This document shows, one piece after another, positions 41,632-49,813 of a stretch of DNA of 64,000 nucleotides (position 1 is the first letter of the stretch; every line of letters starts with the position of its first letter). The notes under the pieces were generated by a model that saw only the letters and a program-made list of their open reading frames with translations, did no database searches and had not been told where the DNA came from. Where the stretch lies: positions 992,001 to 1,056,000 of the forward strand of contig NZ_RZNC01000001.1 of NCBI RefSeq assembly GCF_004078655.1. Reading direction: 5' to 3'. Origin of the DNA: Labedella populi (GTDB lineage: Bacteria; Actinomycetota; Actinomycetes; Actinomycetales; Microbacteriaceae). A program made the position numbers and the translations under genes.

Positions 41632-42939
41632 TCAGAGTCGGCCAGCGGCCTTGAGCGCGAGGTAGTGGTCGGCGAGTGCCGGTGGGAGGTCGCTCGGGGA
41701 CCCCGTGACGACATCCGCCCCCGATCGACGGACGGCGGCCGCGACGCGTGCCGCGTCGAGGACGGCCCGCTCCGCCGCCGCCGCCCGGTACACGGCCTCC
41801 CGATCGCCACGATCCGCTCGTGCCTCGAGGACGGCGGGATCGGTCACGGAGACGACGGCGACGGTGTGGTCACGCGTGAGTTGCGGCAGCACTGAGAGGA
41901 GGCCGGTGGAGGAACCGGGCGTCTCGATGGACGTCAGGAGGACGACGAAGGCGTGATGACTCGTGATCTGGCGGACGTGACCGGGGACGGCGTCCCAGTC
42001 CATCTCGATCAGGTCGGGATCGATGTCGGCCATGGCGTCGACGAGCTTCGCGAGCAGGTCGGCGCCCGTTGCGCCCGTGACGCGGCCGCGGACACGGCGG
42101 TCGACGGCGAGGAAGTCGACGCGATCGTCTGCTCTCGTCGCGAGCGCGGACAGCAGGAGCGTCGCCTCGAAGGCGGTGTCGAGCCGCACCTCGTCGGCGA
42201 TCCGGGCGGCCGACGTCCTGGCCGTGTCGACGACCACCACGACGCGGCGGTCGCGCTCCGGGCGCCAGGTCCGGACGACGAGCTCGGAACGCCGAGCGGT
42301 CGCTCGCCAGTCGATCGAGCGCACGTCGTCGCCGCGCACGTACTCGCGCAGCGAGTCGAACTCGGTGCCCTGACCGCGCACCATGACGCTCGTCGCGCCG
42401 TCGAGCTCCCGTAATCGCGCCAACCTGCTGGGCAGGTGCTTCCGGGCGTTGAAAGGGGGAAGGACGCGCAGGACGCCCCGCGAGGCGATCGTCGCTTGGC
42501 GGGCACCCAAGTGGAGCGGTCCGACCGAGCGCACGGTCACGTGCTCGGATCGGCGTTCGCCGCGGCGGAAGGGGCGCAGCGTCTGCTCGATGCGCCGTCG
42601 CTCCCCGGGAGGGATCACGACGCGGCTCCGCTCGGACGGCGCACCGGCCGTCGGCTGCCAGCCGTCCCGGACGATCCCGCGCACGGTGCGGCGCCCCGTG
42701 TTCACGAGGAGGAGTTCGCTCGTCGTCGTCTCTCCGAGCCGGACCCGATCCGCGAGCGATCGCGTGATGCGCAGGGAGCGCGGGGATCCCGCGAGCACGA
42801 CGTCGACCGCGAGCAGCACGATCGAGAGCACGATCCAGCCGGCGAGGACGGTGAACGCGCGCCCCTCGTCGACGCCGACCACGACGACGGGCACGATCCC
42901 GGCGAGCAGGAGCGCGACGAACCAGCCGGTGACCGCCAT
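41632..42939 (-). CDS. DUF58 protein, last gene of MoxR operon
   Basis: 435 residues. Two N-terminal membrane helices (about 4-20 and 30-50), a beta domain with the TTSELLLVNTGRRTVRG-type segment, and the DUF58 signature YVRGDDVRSIDWRATARRSE near 204-223, then a von Willebrand-A-like region beginning VVVVVDTARTSA (a degenerate MIDAS). Starts directly next to the MoxR stop with no gap. Family members act with MoxR ATPases in envelope assembly or stress, by unclear mechanism. Confidence 0.9.
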   Translation of the reverse strand: MAVTGWFVALLLAGIVPVVVVGVDEGRAFTVLAGWIVLSIVLLAVDVVLAGSPRSLRITRSLADRVRLGETTTSELLLVNTGRRTVRGIVRDGWQPTAGAPSERSRVVIPPGERRRIEQTLRPFRRGERRSEHVTVRSVGPLHLGARQATIASRGVLRVLPPFNARKHLPSRLARLRELDGATSVMVRGQGTEFDSLREYVRGDDVRSIDWRATARRSELVVRTWRPERDRRVVVVVDTARTSAARIADEVRLDTAFEATLLLSALATRADDRVDFLAVDRRVRGRVTGATGADLLAKLVDAMADIDPDLIEMDWDAVPGHVRQITSHHAFVVLLTSIETPGSSTGLLSVLPQLTRDHTVAVVSVTDPAVLEARADRGDREAVYRAAAAERAVLDAARVAAAVRRSGADVVTGSPSDLPPALADHYLALKAAGRL

Positions 42940-43950
42940 CTAGATCGGGACCTGGACCTGCTGGAGGATCGATCGCAGGATCGCGTCCGTGGCGACGCCC
43001 TCGAGCTCGGCCTCCGGCCGCAACTGCAAGCGGTGCCGCCACACGGGGATGACCATGGCCTGGACGTGGTCCGGAGTGATGGACGCGTAGCCACTCAGCC
43101 AGGCCCAGGCCTTCGCCGAGGCGAGGAGCGCCGTCGTCGCACGGGGGCTCACGCCCATGCGCACCGACGGACTCCGGCGCGTCGCCCGCGCGAGATCGAC
43201 GATGTAGGCGAGAACGTCACCACCGACGGCGGTGCGGGCGGCGGCTGCCTGCGCGGCGGTGAGCTGCTCGCTCGAGAGCACGGGGGAGACCCCGGCACCC
43301 GCGAGGTCGCGCGGGTCGAATCCCGCGGCATGCCGCCGGAGCACCTCGACCTCGGTGTCCCGCTCCGGGAGGTCGAGCACGAGCTTCAGGAGGAAACGGT
43401 CGAGTTGCGCCTCGGGGAGCGTGTACGTGCCCTCGTATTCGATGGGGTTCTGCGTCGCGGCGACGAGGAACGGATTCGGGAGGGGACGCGTGACACCGTC
43501 GACGGAGACCTGTCGCTCCTCCATCGCCTCGAGAAGCGACGACTGCGTCTTGGGAGGCGTCCGGTTGATCTCGTCGGCGAGGAGGATGTTCGTGAAGACG
43601 GGCCCCTCGCGGAACTCGAACTCCCCGCGCTTGCCGTCGTACACGAGCGAGCCCGTCACGTCGCCCGGCATGAGGTCCGGCGTGAACTGCACGCGCTTGG
43701 TGTCGAGCTGGAGCGCGTGGCTCAACGTGCGCACGAGGAGCGTCTTCGCGACGCCCGGGACGCCCTCGAGGAGGACGTGTCCGCGCGCGAGCAGGGCGAT
43801 GATGAGCCCCGTGACGGCGGCGTCCTGACCGACGACGGCCTTTCCGACCTCGGTGCGGACGCGGGCGAGCGATGCGCGCAGCTCGGCGGACGGGTCGGCC
43901 GAGCCGGCGTGCGCCGCCGCGTCGGGTGCTGTGGGGTACTGGTCGCTCAT
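42940..43950 (-). CDS. MoxR-family AAA+ ATPase
   Basis: 336 residues. Walker A GVPGVAKT near 60-67, Walker B NILLADEINRTPPKTQ, sensor 1 region LVAATQNPIEYEGTYTLPEAQLDRF, arginine finger and sensor 2 in the C-terminal lid. All are intact. Forms hexameric chaperone-like rings that act on DUF58/VWA partners; the partner gene follows immediately. Overlaps the DUF4350 gene by 4 bases. Confidence 0.94.
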   Translation of the reverse strand: MSDQYPTAPDAAAHAGSADPSAELRASLARVRTEVGKAVVGQDAAVTGLIIALLARGHVLLEGVPGVAKTLLVRTLSHALQLDTKRVQFTPDLMPGDVTGSLVYDGKRGEFEFREGPVFTNILLADEINRTPPKTQSSLLEAMEERQVSVDGVTRPLPNPFLVAATQNPIEYEGTYTLPEAQLDRFLLKLVLDLPERDTEVEVLRRHAAGFDPRDLAGAGVSPVLSSEQLTAAQAAAARTAVGGDVLAYIVDLARATRRSPSVRMGVSPRATTALLASAKAWAWLSGYASITPDHVQAMVIPVWRHRLQLRPEAELEGVATDAILRSILQQVQVPI

Positions 43951-45170
43951 CGTGCAGGTCTCCCGGTGGGGTCAGTGAGGGTGCGGATCTGGGTCTCGAG
44001 GGTCGTGAGGGCGTCGGAGAGGGCCACGAGGTCGGCGTCGCTGCGAGGCACGGCCTCGACGAGGACCGCGCGGACCTCCGCGCCGGTCCGTCCGGTGAGG
44101 GACGCCGCTGCTGCCGCGACGGCGTCGACGTCGGCGTGGCGGGAGAGCGCCAGCAGGGAGGCGATCCGCTCGACCGAGCCGATGCGGAGCGCGTCGAGCG
44201 CACGCGTCCGCGCCGATGTCCGCTGGTAGAGCCGGGCGCGGCCCTCCATCGTCTCGCCGGCCCGCACGGTCACCGGGAGGGGTTCGACCACGAGGGGGCC
44301 GAACCTCCGACCGCGCCAGATCCCCGCGGCGATCGTCGCCACGAGGACCAGCAGGAGGGACGGCACGACCCAACCGGGGGTGAGCTCGCCGATCGTCGGG
44401 GGAGCATCGGCTTCGACGTCGGCGAGCCCCGGGACGTACCAGACGAGGTCCGTCGCCTGGCCGAGGAGACCGAGGGCGAGGGCCGCGTTGCCGTGTTCGG
44501 TGACCGAGCCGTTCGCGAACACGGCGGGGGAGCCGACGATCGTCACGGGGATCTCGCCGGGAACGCTCACGACACCGAACCGGTCGTCGCCGACCGGGAA
44601 GCACCCGCTCGCGTCCCCGTCGATCCGGTACGTGTTCTCGACCGTTGCCCGCTCGGCTCGCGCCATCACGGCGTCCCCGCACTCGGCGTCGACACCGTCG
44701 CCGGTCGCACTCCCCGCGAGGCGGACGTCCGGGGAGAGCTCCTGCAGGGTCTGGAAGGACGGAGCGACGACGACGACGCGAGCGGCGCTCGCTCTGAGGT
44801 CCTCGAGGCGAGCGGGATCGAGGTAGACGTTGTCGACGACGAACAGGGTCGCGCCGCCGTCGGCGACGGCGTCGAGCGCACCGATCGCCTCGGTCGCGCT
44901 GTACGCCGTGACGACGTCCACTCCTTCGGCGGCGAGCACCTCGGCCACGGCCTTGCCGCCGTCGGGGTTCGCGCTCGTGGGATCGAGCGGAGGCGCGGCC
45001 GGAGAACCGGCCCCGGCGAGGGAGTAGACGACCGCGACCACGAGCAGGCCGAACGCCGCCATGACGATCCAGAAGAGCGCGCGCCGGAGGCGTGTGCGCA
45101 CGCGCGGGGTGATGACGTCCCCGTCGGCCCCCGTGGCGTCCGTCCGGTCGCTCGTGAGCGTCGCGGTCAC
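43947..45170 (-). CDS. DUF4350 membrane protein
   Basis: 407 residues. Helix at about 32-52 (ALFWIVMAAFGLLVVAVVYSLAG), an extracytoplasmic domain with ADGGATLFVVDNVYLDPARLEDL and ADLVWYVPGLAD (GATase-like fold in DUF4350), a second helix near 265-285, then about 120 cytoplasmic residues with RFGPLVVEPLPVTVRAGETMEGRARLY. Overlaps both neighbours by 4 bases. Always seen with MoxR and DUF4129, so likely part of one membrane machine. Confidence 0.87.
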   Translation of the reverse strand: MTATLTSDRTDATGADGDVITPRVRTRLRRALFWIVMAAFGLLVVAVVYSLAGAGSPAAPPLDPTSANPDGGKAVAEVLAAEGVDVVTAYSATEAIGALDAVADGGATLFVVDNVYLDPARLEDLRASAARVVVVAPSFQTLQELSPDVRLAGSATGDGVDAECGDAVMARAERATVENTYRIDGDASGCFPVGDDRFGVVSVPGEIPVTIVGSPAVFANGSVTEHGNAALALGLLGQATDLVWYVPGLADVEADAPPTIGELTPGWVVPSLLLVLVATIAAGIWRGRRFGPLVVEPLPVTVRAGETMEGRARLYQRTSARTRALDALRIGSVERIASLLALSRHADVDAVAAAAASLTGRTGAEVRAVLVEAVPRSDADLVALSDALTTLETQIRTLTDPTGRPAR

Positions 45171-45829
45171 GCGGACACCTCGTCGGGAGCGTCGGTGAAG
45201 TCGGGCGAGCGCCGGGAGAGCGACGCGTCGAGGTCGACGATGGACCGATAGAGCGCGGGCGTGCCCGACGCTCCGGCGTAGCGCACCGAGTCGAAGCCGT
45301 CGGCGGCGGCGGTCACGGCGGCGGAGAGATCCGGGAAGGCGGCGGACGCCTGCCCGGCGAACTCGTGCGCCGTCGTTCCAGGGAGCATCGTGACGACGGT
45401 CCGCTCCTGCAAGCCGCGAGCGAGGGCACGGAAGGCGTCGAGCGTCGCCGCCGTGTGGTCGCCGCGGGCGGCGGCGTCGGCCGCATCGGCGCGGAGCCGC
45501 GCGGCCGACCGGCGTTCATCGGCACCGAAGAGGCCGTCGTCCGCGCGACTGCGTCGATTGATTCGAGGCACGCCCCAGACGAGGAACGCGACGACGATGC
45601 CGACGGCGAGGAGCACGGCGATCACGAGCGGGACGAGGCCATCGAGGGAACCGTCCGTGGGTGCGACGAGCGACTGCAGCCACTCGGAGATCGCCTGACC
45701 GATGAGGTCGAGCAGAGTCGGTTGCGCCGCCTGGTACTCCGGGTCCGACAGTTCCCGGATGAGCAGCTCGCGCGCGTCGGGGGGCGAGGGGTCGACGGGC
45801 ACGTCGACCGGCCAGGGGAGGGCGCGCAC
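45167..45829 (-). CDS. DUF4129 membrane protein
   Basis: 220 residues. N-terminal PWPVDVPVDPSPPDARELLIRELSDPEYQ, one membrane helix at about 65-90 (LVPLVIAVLLAVGIVVAFLVWGV), then the DUF4129 helical domain with HTAATLDAFRALARGLQERTVV and LPGTTAHEFAGQASAAFPDL, related to transglutaminase C-terminal extensions. Overlaps DUF4350 by 4 bases and starts 4 bases after the preceding gene. Partner of the MoxR system. Confidence 0.87.
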   Translation of the reverse strand: MRALPWPVDVPVDPSPPDARELLIRELSDPEYQAAQPTLLDLIGQAISEWLQSLVAPTDGSLDGLVPLVIAVLLAVGIVVAFLVWGVPRINRRSRADDGLFGADERRSAARLRADAADAAARGDHTAATLDAFRALARGLQERTVVTMLPGTTAHEFAGQASAAFPDLSAAVTAAADGFDSVRYAGASGTPALYRSIVDLDASLSRRSPDFTDAPDEVSA

Positions 45830-45833
45830 GCGG

Positions 45834-47288
45834 TCAGGCCTCGCCGCGGGACGAGCGCACGGCCAACGGGAACGGGTCGGCGACCTCCGGGTCGCCCGAT
45901 TGCCGCGCCTCCACGAATCGGACGAGCTCGAGATCGAGCCCTTCCTTCCGCATGCGCAGATCGATGTACACGAGGGCGATCGCGGCGGCCTGGACGACGG
46001 AGGTAATCGCCGTCACGACGAGGGTGACGAGGAGCAGGAGGATGTAGGTCACCACGAACGTCGTGAGCGCCGCGCCCTCGCTGCTCTGCGTCGGGTCGAC
46101 GAGGCCGCCCCCGATGCCCATGATCATGCTGATCGGGAACGTGACGACTTGTGCGGCGGTGCTCAGGATGATGGAGACCAGGGCGAGGACGCCGAACGTG
46201 CGCCAGAAGTAGCCGCGTGTGAGGGACCAGGAGCGGGACACCGCTCGGAACACCGGTGCGCGCTCGAGCACGATGAGGCTCGGGACGATCGAGAGCTTCG
46301 TCGACAACCACGCGAAGAGGACGACGAGGCCGAGCGCGCCGAGGACGGCGATCCCGATCCCGAGTCCGAGGAAGTCCGTGTCGATCGCGATCGTCGCCCA
46401 GACGATACCCACGAGGGCCCCGATGGCAAGGGCGATCGCGACCGTCGTGATGAGAGTCCAGCCGACGAGGGCCCAGAGGCGCGGCAGCGCTCCCTTCCAG
46501 ACCTGTCCGAGGGTGAGCTTCTCGCCGAGGGTCGAGCGTGCGACCTCGGCGACGACGACGCCCTGCACCATGACCGTCCCGATCACGGAGATGACCACGG
46601 GGACGAGGGCGGCGAGGATGATCGCGAGGATCGACCCCGCGGTGATGGCGTCGCGGTCCTCCGGGGCGGCCGAGGCGATGCGGTCGGTCGCGAACCACGT
46701 GACGGACCCGAGCACGAGCACCGTGATGACGATCACGAGGCCCTGCACGAGCATCGCGCTTCCGAACGTGGCCTTCGGATTGCGCCGCAACGCCTGGAAC
46801 GGCGCTCCGAGCAGGGTGCCGAATGCGAGCGGACGGAGTGGGATGAGACCGGGCTTCGGCGGGGGAGCCCACCCGGAGGTCGCCGGCCCCGCCGCGGTCC
46901 CGGCCCACGAGGGCGTCCCGGCGAACGCTTGTCCGAAGGCGGGCTGCTGTCCGTACGGGGGCTGCTGTCCGTAGGAGGGCTGCTGTCCGTAGGAGGGCTG
47001 CTGCCCGTAGGAGGGCTGCTGCCCGTAGGAGGACTGCTGCCCGTACGGGGCCCCGTTTGCCGACGTGCTCTGCGGAGGGGCGCTCGTCGGCGCCGCCTGC
47101 CCCCACGGGGAGCCGGCCGGTGGGGGGACGGATGCCGGAGCGGCCCAGGGGGTCGCCGACGGTCCGGGTTGCGGGACCACGCCGCTCGGACCGCCGCTCC
47201 GACCGGGATCGTACCCTCCGGCCTCCGTGCGCCCGTCCGTCTCCGGGGGCGTCCCGGCGTTCTCCCGCTCGCGCTCGTCCTCGGCCAT
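45834..47288 (-). CDS. membrane protein with YGQQP-repeat N-terminus, first gene of MoxR operon
   Basis: 484 residues. Residues 1-130 are a disordered Pro/Gln/Gly region with six YGQQ(P/S) units at 82-117. Residues about 155-460 form about six long membrane segments with VQGLVIVITVLVLGSVTWFA, VMVQGVVVAEVARSTLGEKLTLGQVW and RSWSLTRGYFWRTFGVLALVSII, matching the glycerophosphoryl diester phosphodiesterase membrane-domain/DUF7847 group; no phosphodiesterase catalytic domain is present. A conserved actinobacterial gene before DUF4129. Probably anchors or localises the MoxR-associated machinery. Confidence 0.82.
   Translation of the reverse strand: MAEDERERENAGTPPETDGRTEAGGYDPGRSGGPSGVVPQPGPSATPWAAPASVPPPAGSPWGQAAPTSAPPQSTSANGAPYGQQSSYGQQPSYGQQPSYGQQPSYGQQPPYGQQPAFGQAFAGTPSWAGTAAGPATSGWAPPPKPGLIPLRPLAFGTLLGAPFQALRRNPKATFGSAMLVQGLVIVITVLVLGSVTWFATDRIASAAPEDRDAITAGSILAIILAALVPVVISVIGTVMVQGVVVAEVARSTLGEKLTLGQVWKGALPRLWALVGWTLITTVAIALAIGALVGIVWATIAIDTDFLGLGIGIAVLGALGLVVLFAWLSTKLSIVPSLIVLERAPVFRAVSRSWSLTRGYFWRTFGVLALVSIILSTAAQVVTFPISMIMGIGGGLVDPTQSSEGAALTTFVVTYILLLLVTLVVTAITSVVQAAAIALVYIDLRMRKEGLDLELVRFVEARQSGDPEVADPFPLAVRSSRGEA
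46938..47045 (-). repeat. six 18-base repeats encoding YGQQPS
   Basis: Six in-frame copies of an 18-base unit (TACGGACAGCAGCCCTCC-type) encode YGQQPS with Pro/Ala variants. Copies are close to identical at the DNA level, so copy number may vary between strains. Confidence 0.85.
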
Positions 47289-47400
47289 GTGGCAGACCCT
47301 TCCCCGTCACCGTGAGATTCCGTGGCTCCATGCTTTCACACGGGGACGGCGCACACGTGGTCTCACGGCGTCGTGATGCGCCGTCCCGGGGCTCCTCGGC

Positions 47401-47406
47401 TACTCT
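47401..47406 (+). promoter_or_regulatory. possible -10 box (TACTCT) for mtrA
   Basis: TACTCT sits 62 bases before the mtrA ATG in the 180-base divergent gap. No good -35. No MtrA-box repeats were recognised with confidence. Confidence 0.3.
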
Positions 47407-47468
47407 GGGGGGAATATCGCGGGTGCGATCGGGCATCGCGGCCCGCGTGAGAAACGAGAACGGGGCCC

Positions 47469-48155
47469 ATGAGCGCACGAATCCTGGTCGTCGACGACGA
47501 CACGGCTCTCGCCGAGATGATCGGCATCGTCTTGCGCACCGAGGGCTTCGACACGGTGTTCTGCGCGGACGGGGCGCTCGCGGTGGAGACCTTCCAGCGG
47601 GAGAAGCCCGATCTCGTGCTCCTCGACCTCATGCTCCCCGGCATGGACGGGATCGAGATCTGCTCCCTCATCCGCCAGGAGTCCGGCGTCCCCATCATCA
47701 TGCTCACCGCGAAGTCCGATACGGCCGACATCGTCGGGGGACTCGAATCCGGTGCCGACGACTACATCGTGAAGCCCTTCAATCCGAAGGAACTCGTCGC
47801 CCGCATCCGCACGCGCCTGCGGCCGGCAGCGGAGTCGGCGAGTGACATCGTGCGGATCGGCGACCTCACGCTCGACGTCGCCGCCCACGAGGTCATGCGT
47901 GCGGCGGAGCGCATCTCGCTCACTCCGCTCGAATTCGACCTCCTCCTCACACTCGCGTCGAAGCCGCAGCAGGTGTTCACGCGGGAGATGCTGCTCGAGC
48001 AGGTGTGGGGCTACCACTACAAGGCGGACACCCGTCTCGTGAACGTCCACGTGCAGCGCTTGCGGGCCAAGGTCGAGGTCGACCCCGACAACCCCCGCAT
48101 CGTCATGACCGTGCGGGGAGTCGGCTACCGCGCGGGCGCCACCGACAGCGCGTGA
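47469..48155 (+). CDS. mtrA: two-component response regulator MtrA
   Basis: 228 residues, OmpR/PhoB class. Receiver: acidic pair D9-D11, phospho-acceptor D53 in LLDLMLPGMDG, T80 and K102 in DDYIVKPF. The winged-helix domain has LTPLEFDLLLTLASKPQQVF and the recognition region RLVNVHVQRLRAKVE. Essential regulator of cell-wall turnover and division genes in actinobacteria. GTGA overlap with mtrB. The match to MtrA is strong from sequence and from the mtrA-mtrB-lpqB order. Confidence 0.97.
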   Translation: MSARILVVDDDTALAEMIGIVLRTEGFDTVFCADGALAVETFQREKPDLVLLDLMLPGMDGIEICSLIRQESGVPIIMLTAKSDTADIVGGLESGADDYIVKPFNPKELVARIRTRLRPAAESASDIVRIGDLTLDVAAHEVMRAAERISLTPLEFDLLLTLASKPQQVFTREMLLEQVWGYHYKADTRLVNVHVQRLRAKVEVDPDNPRIVMTVRGVGYRAGATDSA

Positions 48156-49813
48156 CCGGCGTGACCGACGTCGGTCTCGATCCGCAGCGGCTCGTGCGCG
48201 AGATCCGCGCCCTCCCCCGACGGGTCGCATCGGTGTGGCGACGGTCGTTGCAGTTCAAGACCGTGGTCGTCACGCTCGGACTCACGGGTCTCGCCGTCTT
48301 CATCGCGGGCGCGTACATGTCCGTGAGCATCGGCAACGACCTGTTCCAGTCGCGGCTCGAGCAGGTCCTCGTCGATTCGGCGCGAGCGCAGCTGGCCGCC
48401 CAGCGCACGTTCGACGCCGCCGAGACGGGGGAGGCCGTCAACCTCGACGGCGTGATGGGTTCGGCGCGCAATGACATCGCGACGGTCTCCTCGAGCCGTC
48501 TCATCACCGTCTACCGTGTGCCCGGCCAGGAATTCGACCCGGCGGCGCCTCAGGACTTCGAGAGCCCGGGGCTCGATGGTGCGGTCATCTCAGCCGGACT
48601 CCGCGAAGAGGTCGCGGAGAACGCGGACGGGCAGTGGTGGCAATCGGTCGAACTCTCCCAATCACGTGGGGGATCGCCCGCAATCGTCGTCGGGCAGCGC
48701 ATCACCGTGCCGGGAGCCGGCGACTACGAGCTCTACATGGGGTACGACCTGAGCGACCAGGAGGAGACCCTGCAATTCGTGCAGCGCACTCTGCTCCTCG
48801 CGGGCCTCGCCCTGCTCGCCCTCATCGGTGCCGTCGCGTGGGCGGTCGTCCGCATCGTCGTCCTTCCCATCCGGATCGCCGCCGAGACGAGCGAGAGACT
48901 CGCGGCGGGAGAGCTCGAGGTACGTATCGATCGTCGCGGGGAGGACGAGATCGCGACCCTCGCGCGCTCCTTCAACGAGATGGCGGAGAGCCTGCAGTCG
49001 CGGATCAAGGAACTCGCCGAGCTCTCCCTCGTCCAGCAGCGGTTCGTGTCGGACGTCTCGCACGAGTTGAGGACGCCGCTCACGACGATCCGGCTCGCGG
49101 GCGACGTCCTCTACGACCAGAGGACCGACTTCCCCCCGTCGACCGCTCGAACCGCGGAACTCCTCCACACGCAGGTCGAGCGGTTCGAGCTGCTGCTCGC
49201 CGACCTGCTCGAGATCAGCCGGTACGACGCCGGGTCCGCCGAGCTCGAGACCGAACCCACGAGCATCGCCCGGCTCGCCGAGGACTCCGTCGAGGAGCTC
49301 GGTGAACTCGCGCGCCAGCACGGCTCGGACCTGCGATTCGTCGCTCCCGGCGGGTACACCGAGATCGACGTCGACCCGCGTCGTATCCGGCGCATCGTGA
49401 GGAACCTCGTCGGTAACGCGATCGAGCACGGTGAGGGTCGCCCGATCGTGGTCTCCGTCGACAGCTCGGAGACGGCGGTGGCTCTCGGCGTCCGCGATTA
49501 CGGGCTCGGTATGGCCGAGGTCGACGCCGAGCGCGTCTTCGACCGCTTCTGGAGAGCCGACCCGTCTCGACGACGCACGATCGGCGGAACGGGGCTCGGG
49601 CTGTCGATCGCGATGAGCGACACGAAGCTGCACGGGGGAGCACTCGAGGTGTGGTCGCGGCCTGGTGAGGGCAGTCTCTTCCGGCTGACGCTGCCGCGTA
49701 CGCCGGGCGCGGCGCTCGGAGAGTCACCCGTCCCGCTGCCGCCGGTCGACGCCGATTCACCGGGGGCGGCGTCCCTGACCGTCGATCCCCCGTCGAGAGA
49801 GGTGACGCCATGA
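48152..49813 (+). CDS. mtrB: sensor histidine kinase MtrB
   Basis: 553 residues from GTG 48152. Membrane helix at about 35-57, extracytoplasmic sensor domain to about 210, second helix about 212-233, HAMP domain, then the H-box FVSDVSHELRTPLTT with phospho-accepting His304, N-box RNLVGNAIEHGEG, and ATP-lid motifs DYGLGMAE and GGTGLGLSIAMSDTKLHGG. Phosphorylates MtrA. The C-terminal 45 residues are Pro-rich and variable. ATGA overlap with lpqB. Confidence 0.96.
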   Translation: MTGVTDVGLDPQRLVREIRALPRRVASVWRRSLQFKTVVVTLGLTGLAVFIAGAYMSVSIGNDLFQSRLEQVLVDSARAQLAAQRTFDAAETGEAVNLDGVMGSARNDIATVSSSRLITVYRVPGQEFDPAAPQDFESPGLDGAVISAGLREEVAENADGQWWQSVELSQSRGGSPAIVVGQRITVPGAGDYELYMGYDLSDQEETLQFVQRTLLLAGLALLALIGAVAWAVVRIVVLPIRIAAETSERLAAGELEVRIDRRGEDEIATLARSFNEMAESLQSRIKELAELSLVQQRFVSDVSHELRTPLTTIRLAGDVLYDQRTDFPPSTARTAELLHTQVERFELLLADLLEISRYDAGSAELETEPTSIARLAEDSVEELGELARQHGSDLRFVAPGGYTEIDVDPRRIRRIVRNLVGNAIEHGEGRPIVVSVDSSETAVALGVRDYGLGMAEVDAERVFDRFWRADPSRRRTIGGTGLGLSIAMSDTKLHGGALEVWSRPGEGSLFRLTLPRTPGAALGESPVPLPPVDADSPGAASLTVDPPSREVTP

